From Bacteroidota bacterium (lineage in GTDB: Bacteria > Bacteroidota > Bacteroidia > Bacteroidales > GCA-2748055), in assembly GCA_002748055.1 (NCBI GenBank), contig PDRI01000026.1, positions 1-41,690 on the forward strand: a stretch of DNA of 41,690 nucleotides, read 5' to 3'. The notes under the pieces were generated by a model that was given only the letters and a program-made list of their open reading frames with translations, did not search any database and was not told the DNA's origin. Shown piece after piece: positions 23,906 to 32,200 of the stretch (within the stretch, counting starts at the first letter, position 1; each line of letters begins with the position of its first letter). The translations under genes were made by a program, and so were the position numbers.

Positions 23906-25573
23906 CTATTTCCTCGCGGACCTACTTCTGCTGCGGGAGCTGCTCCCGGACACAGAGCTGCTGCTCCGTTCTGCTGAGCTCCGGGAGGACTGACGCTGGC
24001 TAACACTGCTTTTACTGCGGACATGGCTACTCTTTCTTGCCGAACTGCTGCTTTTTCCGCGCTGAACAGAAGAAGGCTTCCTCGAAGTACTGCTGTGCCG
24101 AACAGCCGGTGAGGACTTCCCTGAACTGCTGCTCCGTTTTGCTGAGCTCCGGGAGGGCTGACGCTGGCCAACACTGCTTTTGCTGCGGGCATGGCTACTC
24201 TTTTTTGCCGAACTGCTGCTTCGCTGAACAGCAGAAGACTTCCTCGAACTACTGCTGTGCTGAACAGCGGGTGAGGACTTCCCTGAACTGCTGTTCCTAT
24301 GCATCGCCAATGATGAAGGCCTGTTTGCGGAACCATGCCGAACCGAGCTTCTGCTGCCGGAAGACTGATTCCCCCGGACAGCACTGCTTTTTCCTGGGGC
24401 CTGGCTCCTGTGAACCGTGCTACTACTCCGCTCAGCCCTACTGCGCTGAACTGCTGCAGATCGGCTGCTACCCGGTATAGTCGCGTTCCGTTGAACCCTT
24501 GAAGGCCCGTTACTGCTTCGGATAGCCCCACTGCGCTGAACCGTGGCGGACCTGCTGCTACTCCGGCCGACCGTGCTGCGCTGAACCGTGGCGGGCCTGC
24601 TGCTACTCCTGCCAACCGTACTGCGCTGAACCCCTGAACTGCTGCTCCGACGGCTGGAACTTCTGGTTGCACTACTCCTGTAGGCCTGGTTTCGCTGCGT
24701 GGATGAAGGCCTGCTAACATTGCTGCGGCGGCTGGCTGTCCTCGTATAGTAGGCCTCTCCTGCCCGCCTCTGATCGGGCCGTGAATAGGTACTCCTGTAA
24801 TGCCCCCTGTTCACATTGACCACAAGCGTTGGGCTATATACCCTGACCTTGGTGTAGTAGTAGTTGCGATAGGATCCGCAACGAAAATGATTCCAGTGTC
24901 GGTAATGTGCATAGTAATGAGGATACCAGTGTGAATGGTAACCATAGTAATAGTGCCAGTAGTGGGCTCTCCAGGGACGCCAGTAAGAGGGATAATAGCC
25001 CCAGTACCACGACGATCGCCATACCACATAGCCCGGACGATAAATGAAGCGCACCAGTGGCCAGGCTGCAATGTCGTACCAGGTCGTGGTAACCACCCTG
25101 GCATTCCTTCTGTAAACCTTGCCGGTGTAGCCGGGATTCGGTGTTTCGGCATAGATGGGCTCCACGATATAATTGGGTCCGTAAAGCGCTTCATCTCCTA
25201 TTAACTGAATCTCAACAGCTCCGTTGGAAAGCTGCTCAACTACGAAAACTGCAAGATCTTGCTGCTCGTATTGGTCCAGAGCAGCCCGAAGGACAATCGT
25301 ATGGATGTTTCCCTCCACATAGTCGGATACGGTAATGTAATCGATCATCTGGTCTCCGTTCAAGTCCAGATTGTTGATCATCTGGTCTTCACTATTCAGG
25401 GAACGCTCGAACTTTTCCAGGGTTTCCGACTCCCGAAAAAGGTTCATAAGGGCATAAAGGTTCAGGTTATCTCCCGGCAAACCCAGGTATTCATCCGGAT
25501 AGTCCTGCGCGCTCAGCCCCACGGGCATGGCCGCTATCAGGACAATGGCTAAAATGGTTTTTATTGTTTTCAT
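23906..25573 (-). CDS. Secreted protein with aromatic-rich centre and Ser/Arg-rich repetitive tail
   Basis: 555 aa. Residues 1-22 are a signal peptide (ILAIVLIAAMPVGLSAQ). About 25-160 is a folded domain containing an EF-hand-like calcium loop, D70-L-N72-G-D74 to D78 (NLDLNGDQMIDYITV), then LAVFVVEQL and VEIQLIGDEALYGPNYIVEP. About 175-245 is extraordinarily rich in Tyr, Trp, His and Arg (WYWGYYPSYWRPWRAHYWHYY). About 260-555 is basic and low-complexity: two copies of VQRSTVGRSSSR near 316-341, and a 53-56-residue unit repeated at about 428-480 and 481-536 (GKSSPAVQHSSSSRKSS / GKSSPAVRHSSTSRKPS; SHARSKSSVGQRQPSRSSA / SHVRSKSSVSQRQSSRSSA). The N-terminal domain is of a type seen in Bacteroidota; the role is unknown. 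A basic tail binding polyanions outside the cytoplasm is an inference. Confidence 0.88.
   Translation of the reverse strand: MKTIKTILAIVLIAAMPVGLSAQDYPDEYLGLPGDNLNLYALMNLFRESETLEKFERSLNSEDQMINNLDLNGDQMIDYITVSDYVEGNIHTIVLRAALDQYEQQDLAVFVVEQLSNGAVEIQLIGDEALYGPNYIVEPIYAETPNPGYTGKVYRRNARVVTTTWYDIAAWPLVRFIYRPGYVVWRSSWYWGYYPSYWRPWRAHYWHYYYGYHSHWYPHYYAHYRHWNHFRCGSYRNYYYTKVRVYSPTLVVNVNRGHYRSTYSRPDQRRAGEAYYTRTASRRSNVSRPSSTQRNQAYRSSATRSSSRRSSSSGVQRSTVGRSSSRPATVQRSTVGRSSSRSATVQRSGAIRSSNGPSRVQRNATIPGSSRSAAVQRSRAERSSSTVHRSQAPGKSSAVRGNQSSGSRSSVRHGSANRPSSLAMHRNSSSGKSSPAVQHSSSSRKSSAVQRSSSSAKKSSHARSKSSVGQRQPSRSSAKRSSSSGKSSPAVRHSSTSRKPSSVQRGKSSSSARKSSHVRSKSSVSQRQSSRSSAERSSSSVSGSSSRSRSRSARK
23966..24295 (-). 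repeat. Tandem duplication of about 165 bp within the Ser/Arg-rich gene
   Basis: Two adjacent units, about 24134-24295 and 23966-24133, encode nearly the same 53-56 residues. Long stretches are identical at the DNA level, for example GGTGAGGACTTCCCTGAACT in each copy (plus-strand reading). Boundaries are approximate because the whole 3' half of the gene is repetitive. Confidence 0.75.
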
Positions 25574-25642
25574 GGCAAGGCTTTTTGTTTAGTGCATTTA
25601 CACAAACTAAGGCAAAAGCTGTGCCACACAGAATAGGATCAG

Positions 25643-26416
25643 CTATTTCCCTATAGCCTCTAGCCAGGTTCGAGCCATTAGATTGGCCCCGGCCATAGAA
25701 GGATGGACGCCATCGGCAGTCCAATAGCTTGCGGGTGCCTGATTCACAGCCCCGGTAAAGGCTTCCTGGAAGGGGACCCAGCAGGCATTGAACTCGGAGG
25801 CCAGCTTTTCGGCAATGCCCTGATAGAGCGAGAAAGGCTCCAGCCAACTCTCGTCCACAGCCCGCGTATTGCTGAGCACAAAAGGCTGACACAGTACCAG
25901 GCGAATGCCGGGAAGGGCATCAACAGTCCGATTCAGTAAGGCCCGAAGGTCGGTCTCATAAACCTCGGGGGTTCCCTCGTAATGCCCCGTCCGAAGATGC
26001 CAGTAGTCATTTACCCCAATCAATATACTCAATACATCGGGTTTCAGCTCGAGACAGTCCTTACCCCAGCGCTCGGCAAGTTGGTACACCTTGTTTCCAC
26101 TAATCCCCCTGTTGTAGATCAACAGTTCGTATTCCGGCAGCTCACCAAGAATGGTGGAGGCAATCAGATTGGCATACCCCACTCCAAAGGACCAGCCGCT
26201 GTTGGGCAGTTCGCTTTCCTTGTCGCGGCCGGCGTCTGTAATCGAATCGCCCTGAAAGAGGATCACCTCACCCGGCGAAAAAAAATCCTTCCAGGGAGCA
26301 GGCGCGTGGCGCGACCCACATGAGCTTAACAGGGCCGGTGCGGCTCCCGCTGCTGCTGCACCCAGACCTACTTTTTTAAAAAAGTTTCTTCTCGATTGTT
26401 GGGATGTTCTTTCCAT
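25643..26416 (-). CDS. Tat-exported SGNH/GDSL-family hydrolase
   Basis: A 257-residue esterase-like protein. The N-terminus has a twin-arginine motif (SRRNFFKK) followed by a hydrophobic stretch and LLSSCGS, so it may be a Tat-exported lipoprotein. The SGNH blocks are block I with nucleophile S58 in FQGDSITD, a glycine in NRGISGNKV, block III GVNDYWH, and block V DGVHPSMAGANLMA with the catalytic Asp/His. Such enzymes deacetylate or de-esterify carbohydrates or lipids; the substrate here is unknown, although relatives with this layout are often carbohydrate esterases. It starts 12 bases after the stop of the upstream lipoprotein gene (26429-27688), so the two are co-transcribed. Confidence 0.92.
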   Translation of the reverse strand: MERTSQQSRRNFFKKVGLGAAAAGAAPALLSSCGSRHAPAPWKDFFSPGEVILFQGDSITDAGRDKESELPNSGWSFGVGYANLIASTILGELPEYELLIYNRGISGNKVYQLAERWGKDCLELKPDVLSILIGVNDYWHLRTGHYEGTPEVYETDLRALLNRTVDALPGIRLVLCQPFVLSNTRAVDESWLEPFSLYQGIAEKLASEFNACWVPFQEAFTGAVNQAPASYWTADGVHPSMAGANLMARTWLEAIGK

Positions 26417-26428
26417 ATTCGCTTATGA

Positions 26429-27688
26429 TTAATAGTACAGTAGATAACTCTCTGCCTCGAGGCTTTCAAGGTACTCAAAAGTCAACTTCTTCCGGCCCAG
26501 ATACAAATATTGTTCGCCGGGGAAACAGATGGCTTTACGGGAACCCGAAAGCCACATTGACCTTAAGGCAGAAAGGAAGCGATCGGCCGCTGCATAGTCT
26601 GTAAACTGGAGGGGGCGGGACTCATTACCCGGGCCGCCTAGAAAAAAGGCCTCATCACCCGCCCTGATTCCCGCAAAAACAGGTACGATCTCCGAACGGG
26701 TAAACAACAGCACCTCTTTTTCCACCCTTCCCGAGTAGAATTCAACTTCATCGTCCCATTCTGCAAAAGTCGGCCATCCCTTTTGCACATGACGGTAAAC
26801 GTAGTCCATCGACAATATGCCCTTCAGGGTATCCGGCACAGATTCCATTGCCGGTACCAGTACAGGAACAAGCCTTATCGCTTTGATGCTTTCCCCTGTG
26901 CCGGGAGAACCGGCTATGTCCTGATAAACCGGCATTACCAGACTGGTGCTTACACCATCGAAGGCCATCGATACTGAAGTGGTCACATTACCCGACAGAT
27001 CAATCTCCCGCGTGCCTTCCTGCTCCAGCCTAAGCTGCTTATCGGAAAGGCTGCCATTCAGCCGAAGATACTGTGCCTGGAGGGCCTGACGCTCATCCCG
27101 GGAAAACTTCCCCCGGGCTTCTGCGGAAACAAGATCGTTGATCGGCGCTTTGGCCGATAAATCGATGCTTCTCGAGAAGCCTACATCGGCAATATCGAGG
27201 TTCCCGTACTCAGTGGCAAAATGATCCCACTGCAAAAAGTGAAGGGGATATGATGCAGGAATTTCCAGCTTAAAGGACAGCCAGGCGATTCTGTCGGCAG
27301 GACTAAAATGCAGGGCCGGCTGGTTTAGGGCACTGAAGTTTCGCTTTCTGGAGATCGAAAAAACCAGATCGAGTTGCTTGTTCAGGTAATCCATACCCGA
27401 AAGCGCCTTGTCCGGATAGCGCTGATTGAGTGCCGAAAGAAAGTCGCTGTTTGCCGGATAACGCCTGTCCAGGACCTTGATCAGGGCTGTCTGGGCCGTT
27501 GCACTGAGATCCCAAAGATGCTGGCCGGGATCGGCCGGCCCGGCATCGTGCAGGTGATAACCATAGAGGTGGATGTCGGCCAGTTCATGGTCCTCTCCCT
27601 GATAGCTGGCCGAAGCAAAACGCTTCACGCTGCTGCAGGAATAAAGCAGAAGCAAGGGCAAGAGCAATAAACTGAATGTCTTTTTCAT
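26429..27688 (-). CDS. Large lipoprotein of unknown function
   Basis: 419 aa beginning MKKTFSLLLLPLLLLYSCSSVKRF, a clear lipoprotein signal peptide with lipobox L-Y-S-C. The mature part shows no motif I can name. It contains HLWDLSATAQTALIKVLDRRYP, FSPADRIAWLSFKLEIPASYPLHFLQWDHFATEYGNLDIADVGFSRS and TTSVSMAFDGVSTSLVMPVYQDI, consistent with a beta-rich surface or periplasmic protein. The strings on residual symmetry (IDLSAKAPINDLVSAEARG, REIDLSGNVTTSVSM) resemble a conserved Bacteroidota protein that may act in envelope processes. It is co-directional with the SGNH hydrolase 12 bases downstream and the small ORF 15 bases upstream. Confidence 0.82.
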   Translation of the reverse strand: MKKTFSLLLLPLLLLYSCSSVKRFASASYQGEDHELADIHLYGYHLHDAGPADPGQHLWDLSATAQTALIKVLDRRYPANSDFLSALNQRYPDKALSGMDYLNKQLDLVFSISRKRNFSALNQPALHFSPADRIAWLSFKLEIPASYPLHFLQWDHFATEYGNLDIADVGFSRSIDLSAKAPINDLVSAEARGKFSRDERQALQAQYLRLNGSLSDKQLRLEQEGTREIDLSGNVTTSVSMAFDGVSTSLVMPVYQDIAGSPGTGESIKAIRLVPVLVPAMESVPDTLKGILSMDYVYRHVQKGWPTFAEWDDEVEFYSGRVEKEVLLFTRSEIVPVFAGIRAGDEAFFLGGPGNESRPLQFTDYAAADRFLSALRSMWLSGSRKAICFPGEQYLYLGRKKLTFEYLESLEAESYLLYY

Positions 27689-27703
27689 AAGCTCGGGCTG
27701 TGG

Positions 27704-27901
27704 TCAATCGCAGTACACGCTGGCAGGAATAATGGGACCGGGATTGGATTTACAACGGATTCCCACATCCCGGACAAAGGTTTTATCCTCGAAGACCATG
27801 CCCAGGCTACAATCAAAGACCATGCCTTCCCTGTAGCAATCTGTCTCGGACATGTCGATACAACGCCTCATGTCCATGGTCTCAATGATCAGGTAATACA
27901 T
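27704..27901 (-). CDS. Small Cys-containing protein, unknown (possible)
   Basis: A 65-residue ORF with ATG 27901 and stop 27704, 15 bases upstream of the lipoprotein start. It has five cysteines (14, 22, 31, 50, 64) and no signal peptide or membrane segment (MYYLIIETMDMRRCIDM, DCYREGMVFDCSLG, FEDKTFVRDVGIRCKS). It fills an otherwise empty 285-base gap between genes on the same strand and its spacing suits an operon member. I recognise no family, and the ORF could be accidental. Confidence 0.45.
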   Translation of the reverse strand: MYYLIIETMDMRRCIDMSETDCYREGMVFDCSLGMVFEDKTFVRDVGIRCKSNPGPIIPASVYCD

Positions 27902-27937
27902 GATAAGCGACTTAGGCTTGGGCTCAAAGTATAAAGG

Positions 27938-27955
27938 TAAGGGCTGGCGCCCTTA
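27938..27955 (-). terminator. Hairpin after the GT2-like glycosyltransferase
   Basis: A 7-bp stem TAAGGGC / GCCCTTA with a 4-base loop lies about 20 bases beyond the glycosyltransferase stop. On the minus strand it is followed by CCTTTATACTTT, a weak T-rich tail. The same tail could supply a promoter for the small ORF (TATACTTTG). Confidence 0.5.
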
Positions 27956-27973
27956 AAAGCAAGCCTTCCCGGC

Positions 27974-28933
27974 TCAGCGCTTCAGGAGGATGTAATTCTT
28001 AAACTCGCCCAACCTGCGTCCCCCGAGCAGATACTTCTCAATAAAGGAGATAAACCTGTACTTAAACTTGTCGTGCTTGGCCTTTACCGGGTTCTGACTG
28101 CCGGCAGGCCCGCTGGTCCTGAGTTGGTCTGCCCAGTCGAAGCGATCCATCCAGGGCTTCAGAACCGCGGGATGGCTGCCCGTAAACCGGGTAAGCCTGG
28201 CGATGTTGCCGTAATCGTAAACGCGATCGTACTTATGCTCGGCTATCTGACGCTCGACCTTCTCCCTGCCCTGGTGATTCATGCTGAATACCTTGATCTT
28301 GTTTTGCATGATATGGGGTGGACGAACCCAGCCATAGTGGTAGATCTCTGCATCGACATCGGCCACCTTCAGTTTATAGGTCCCCTCCTGCTGCCTGTAA
28401 TGCAGGCCATCGAATTCCGGTATGCGTCTGAACGATTGAGCCGATTCCCAGGAATGAATCTCGGGATGCTTCCGAACAATCCGAATCTCTTTCCGGTACC
28501 AGCAGTGTGTATCCTGCAGGTGTGCGTAGTCGCCCCAAAAATGGCGGTAACGAAAGAGCAGCCCCTCCACCTCCCTATCATCGTTCAGCTCCTCACAGCG
28601 CAGTCGGATTTTCTCCAGGTCCTTTTCATGCACGAGCTCATCGGATTGCAAATAGAACAACCAATCGCCACTGCATGCCTCCATCGCAATGTCGGTCTGG
28701 TGCGCATGTTCCATGCCCCTGGGATATTTCTCGATATCCCAGACGGTGTCGATGATCCGGATCTTGGGACTGCCGATGGCCAGAATCTCCTCCCGGCTAT
28801 TGTCATCTTCGTCCGAATCGCCCAGGGCTACGACGAATTCATCCACCAGGGGAAGAATCGATTCCACTGCATAACGCAGGGGGTAATAAAGCTTATGGGC
28901 GTTCTTGCCCATTGAGAAACCACTGATCTTCAT
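27974..28933 (-). CDS. Glycosyltransferase, GT2-like
   Basis: A 319-residue protein with a GT-A-like beginning: MKISGFSMGKNAHKLYYPLRYAVESILPLVDEFVVALGDSDEDDN is a GT2-type nucleotide-binding start, and GDWLFYLQSDELVHEKDLEKI carries a D-x-D-like metal site (QSDE). Later segments (LLFRYRHFWGDYAHLQDTHCWYRKEIRIVRK, YHYGWVRPPHIM) resemble a Bacteroidota glycosyltransferase group involved in LPS or capsule. It lies three bases downstream of the MsbA-like exporter gene, so the pair is very probably expressed together. Acceptor and donor sugars are unknown. Confidence 0.85.
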   Translation of the reverse strand: MKISGFSMGKNAHKLYYPLRYAVESILPLVDEFVVALGDSDEDDNSREEILAIGSPKIRIIDTVWDIEKYPRGMEHAHQTDIAMEACSGDWLFYLQSDELVHEKDLEKIRLRCEELNDDREVEGLLFRYRHFWGDYAHLQDTHCWYRKEIRIVRKHPEIHSWESAQSFRRIPEFDGLHYRQQEGTYKLKVADVDAEIYHYGWVRPPHIMQNKIKVFSMNHQGREKVERQIAEHKYDRVYDYGNIARLTRFTGSHPAVLKPWMDRFDWADQLRTSGPAGSQNPVKAKHDKFKYRFISFIEKYLLGGRRLGEFKNYILLKR

Positions 28934-28936
28934 CGG

Positions 28937-30760
28937 CTAGTACATTTGCATGGCATGCAGTTTATGATAGAGGCCATCCTCACGGGCCACCAGTTCCTGG
29001 TGGGTACCCCGCTCCACGATGCGCCCCTCATCAATCACCAGGATCTGGTCGGCGTGCTTGATGGTCGACAGGCGGTGGGCGATAACAATGGAAGTCCTGT
29101 TTTGCATTAGTTTAATCAGCGCGTCCTGAACCAGCTTCTCCGACTCTGTATCCAGGGCTGAAGTCGCCTCATCTAGGATGAGAATAGGTGGATTGGCCAG
29201 CACAGCACGGGCAATGGAGATTCGCTGTTTCTGTCCCCCGCTCAGCTTGTTCCCCCCTTCTCCGACACTGGCCTCATAGGCCTCCGGATTCTCCATGATG
29301 AAATCGTGTGCATTGGCCACACGGGCTGCCGCCTCAATGGCCGATCCGGATGGCTTTTCATCCACCCCAAAGGCAATGTTATTGCTAAAGCTGTCGTTGA
29401 ACAATATGGATTGCTGGCTCACCACACCCATCAGGCGCCTGAGGGCCTTCAGACTGAAATCCCTTACAGGAACGCCATCGATCAGAATCTCTCCACTGGC
29501 CACATCCATGAACCGGGGCAGCAGATCGACCAGGGTCGATTTCCCGGATCCCGACTTCCCCACCAACGCAAGGGTCTCCCCCTTCTTAATGGCAAAAGAG
29601 ACCTCCTTCAACACATCCTCCCGGTCGTAACGGAAGCTCACATTCCTGAACTCGATCGACTCCCTGAAATCGAGTGGAGCCACTGCATCGGCTTTTTCCG
29701 TGATCTTCTCATCGGCCAGCAGGAGCTGATCAATGCGATCAACCGAGGCCATGCCCTTCTGAACAAGGGTCCATGCATTGCTCAGGGATTTGGCGGGGCT
29801 CAGTATCTGGCTGAAGATGATGAGAAAAAGGATGAGGCTTTCGCCCGATAAGCCTGCATGGCCCGATAAGACCAGAGAACCGCCATAGGTCATGATCACC
29901 ATCATAACAATGGTTCCAAGAAATTCGCTGAGAGGGCTGGCCAGGTAGCGCCTTCGGGCAACCCTTTTCATCAGAAGGGCAAAGCGATGATTCTTTTCCA
30001 TAAACTTCGCCTCCATCTTAGCTTCCCCGTTAAAGGCTTTCACAATGCGCAGACCCGACAAGGTTTCTTCCAGCTGTGACATCAATTCCCCCAGTCGTTC
30101 CTGCCCCTTAAAAGAGGTCTTCCGCAAACTGCCTCCCAGACGGCCAATGATCAGGCCTGCCAGGGGCAGAACAAGCAAAACAAAGAGCGTCAGCGGCAAA
30201 GAAATAGAGAACAATGCCACCATATAAACTACAATGGTAATGGGATCGCGAAACAACATGGAAAGGGAACTCATAATGGAAATCTCAATCTCCTGCACAT
30301 CGTTCGATATGCGGGTCATGACATCCCCTTTCCGGGCCTCGGTGTAATAGGTCAAAGGAAGCCTCAGAACTTTTCGGTAGATATCGTTCCGGATATCCCT
30401 GACTACAAAAGACCTGATGGGAGCCAGATGGTAGTTGGCCAGGAAGGTAAAGCCATTCTTCAGCAAACTGAATACAACAACCAGTATACTCACCAGAACC
30501 AGTGCTCCGGTACTTCCACGGGTCTCCACCAATGTGCCCAGATAGTAATTCAGGAGATCCAGAAAATAGTCCGTACTAAGCGAAAAGGTCTGCGGCTTTT
30601 CGGCCAGCTCCTGCAGCTTAAAAAGAACCTGAAGAAAGGGCAGCACCATGGTAAAGGTAAAAAGTGCGAAAAAGGCCCCCAGAACATTGTATAGTACATT
30701 TTGCACGACCCTCCACTTATAGGGCAGGAGATAGCGCAAAAGGTGGAAAAAACGTTTCAT
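28937..30760 (-). CDS. ABC transporter, MsbA-like half-transporter (permease fused to ATPase)
   Basis: 607 aa. Residues 1-330 hold the six-helix transmembrane domain typical of lipid or multidrug exporters (LGAFFALFTFTMVLPFLQVLF, ITIVVYMVALFSISLPLTLFVLLVLPLAGLIIG). Residues about 350-600 are the ATPase: Walker A GKSGSGKST, Q-loop VVSQQS, signature LSGGQKQRISIARA, Walker B ILILDEATSALD and the H-loop IAHRLSTI. The architecture matches MsbA/LipA flippases, so lipid A-core or a related glycolipid is a likely substrate. The adjacent glycosyltransferase supports that. It is 29 bases downstream of purB. The gene symbol is left blank because several MsbA-like paralogues usually exist per genome. Confidence 0.93.
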   Translation of the reverse strand: MKRFFHLLRYLLPYKWRVVQNVLYNVLGAFFALFTFTMVLPFLQVLFKLQELAEKPQTFSLSTDYFLDLLNYYLGTLVETRGSTGALVLVSILVVVFSLLKNGFTFLANYHLAPIRSFVVRDIRNDIYRKVLRLPLTYYTEARKGDVMTRISNDVQEIEISIMSSLSMLFRDPITIVVYMVALFSISLPLTLFVLLVLPLAGLIIGRLGGSLRKTSFKGQERLGELMSQLEETLSGLRIVKAFNGEAKMEAKFMEKNHRFALLMKRVARRRYLASPLSEFLGTIVMMVIMTYGGSLVLSGHAGLSGESLILFLIIFSQILSPAKSLSNAWTLVQKGMASVDRIDQLLLADEKITEKADAVAPLDFRESIEFRNVSFRYDREDVLKEVSFAIKKGETLALVGKSGSGKSTLVDLLPRFMDVASGEILIDGVPVRDFSLKALRRLMGVVSQQSILFNDSFSNNIAFGVDEKPSGSAIEAAARVANAHDFIMENPEAYEASVGEGGNKLSGGQKQRISIARAVLANPPILILDEATSALDTESEKLVQDALIKLMQNRTSIVIAHRLSTIKHADQILVIDEGRIVERGTHQELVAREDGLYHKLHAMQMY

Positions 30761-30789
30761 GACTGTCTCTCAAAGTACAACGCAAATCC

Positions 30790-32133
30790 TTACAATCCCG
30801 TGTAATTCCAGGGTGTAATCCTGTGTAATTCTTCCCTGAGCTCTTCGCTCACATCCAGTTTATCGATAAAACTGCGGATGCGTTCTTCGGTCACCACCTC
30901 ATTGGTCCGGGTCAGTTCGAGCAGGGTCTCATAGGGCCTGGGAAACTGTTCGCGACGAAGGATCGACTGAATGGCCTCAGCCACCACTGCCCAGTTCTTT
31001 TCCAGGTCGGCTCTGATGGCCTCTTCATTCACAATGAGTTTAGCCAGGCCTTTAATCATCGATTGCATACCGATTAGCGTATGCCCAAGCGGAACACCCA
31101 GGTTCCGAAGCACCGTAGAGTCGGTCAGATCGCGTTGCAGGCGCGAAACCGGCAATTTTGCGGCCAAATGACCGAAGATGGCATTCGCCAGGCCCAGGTT
31201 CCCCTCGGCATTCTCAAAATCGATGGGGTTCACCTTGTGGGGCATGGCAGAAGAACCAATTTCACCCTTCTTAATCTTCTGCTTGAAATAGTCCATCGAA
31301 ATATAGGTCCATAAGTCCCTGGCCAGATCAAGCAAAATGGTATTGATCCGCTCAAAGGCATGGAAAATAGCAGCGAGGTTGTCGTAGTGCTCAATCTGGG
31401 TGGTGGGCCAGGAACGTTTCAACCCCAGGCTTTCTCCCACAAAATGCTCCCCAAATTCGAACCAGTCGATCGCCGGATAACTCACCCGGTGGGCATTCAT
31501 ATTCCCCGTAGCACCCCCAAATTTGGCCGGTACAGGAATCTCTTCCAGCTGCTCCAGCTGCACATCAAGCCTTTCAATAAAGACCCTGATCTCCTTTCCC
31601 AGCCTGGTAGGCGAAGCCGGTTGCCCATGGGTTCGTGCCAGCATGGGAATGTCGTCCCACTCCGCAGCAAGCCGCTCCAGACGCTGGGTAAGCTCATCCA
31701 ACAAAGGATAGTACACACTTTGCATGGCCTCTTTCAGCGAAAGCGGTGTGGCCGTATTGTTGATGTCCTGCGAGGTCAGCCCAAAATGAATAAACTCCTT
31801 ATAAGCGGCAAAGCCGAGCTCATCGAACTTCTCTTTTATGTAGTATTCAACGGCCTTCACATCGTGGTTGGTAAGCCCTTCAATTTCCTTTACCCGGGCT
31901 GCATCCTCCACACTAAAGCCCTTGTATATCGCACGCAGCTTTTCATACGCCTCCTTCGCAATGCCCCTGAGCTGAGGAATACCCGATTCACAAAGGGCAA
32001 TGAAATAGGCGATCTCCACCTTTACACGGTACTTTATCAGGGCATATTCAGAAAAATAAGCGGCCAGGTCTGCAGTCTTGGATCCGTAGCGTCCATCAAC
32101 CGGAGAAACGGCCATCAATCGATTGATTTGCAT
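30790..32133 (-). CDS. purB: Adenylosuccinate lyase
   Basis: A purine-biosynthesis lyase that splits SAICAR and adenylosuccinate, releasing fumarate. The 447-residue protein begins MQINRLMAVSPVDGRYGSKTADL and carries EFIHFGLTSQDINNTATPLSL, ARTHGQPASPTRLGKE and the fumarase-superfamily signature GSSAMPHKVNPIDFENAEGN with the catalytic serine loop. It is close to the E. coli PurB subgroup in length and motifs. It is divergent from nfeD, with 67 bases between start codons. Downstream, the exporter genes may share its transcript. Confidence 0.96.
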   Translation of the reverse strand: MQINRLMAVSPVDGRYGSKTADLAAYFSEYALIKYRVKVEIAYFIALCESGIPQLRGIAKEAYEKLRAIYKGFSVEDAARVKEIEGLTNHDVKAVEYYIKEKFDELGFAAYKEFIHFGLTSQDINNTATPLSLKEAMQSVYYPLLDELTQRLERLAAEWDDIPMLARTHGQPASPTRLGKEIRVFIERLDVQLEQLEEIPVPAKFGGATGNMNAHRVSYPAIDWFEFGEHFVGESLGLKRSWPTTQIEHYDNLAAIFHAFERINTILLDLARDLWTYISMDYFKQKIKKGEIGSSAMPHKVNPIDFENAEGNLGLANAIFGHLAAKLPVSRLQRDLTDSTVLRNLGVPLGHTLIGMQSMIKGLAKLIVNEEAIRADLEKNWAVVAEAIQSILRREQFPRPYETLLELTRTNEVVTEERIRSFIDKLDVSEELREELHRITPWNYTGL

Positions 32134-32177
32134 GTCTGTGGTATTAAAGAAGGCCCTAATTTAGCAGAAAATATTCG

Positions 32178-32185
32178 TACTTTTG
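32178..32185 (+). promoter_or_regulatory. Candidate -7 element of the nfeD promoter
   Basis: TACTTTTG matches TAnnTTTG. It ends 15 bases before the nfeD ATG, which would give a very short leader. A TTTG at -33 is absent. Confidence 0.4.
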
Positions 32186-32200
32186 AGGATATATCTCATC

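Noticed and set aside
23899-24720. 273-aa ORF in another minus-strand frame of the Ser/Arg-rich gene
   Set aside because: It arises because the repetitive tail keeps alternate frames open; it has no start context or signal, and the main frame has a signal peptide and ordered domain.
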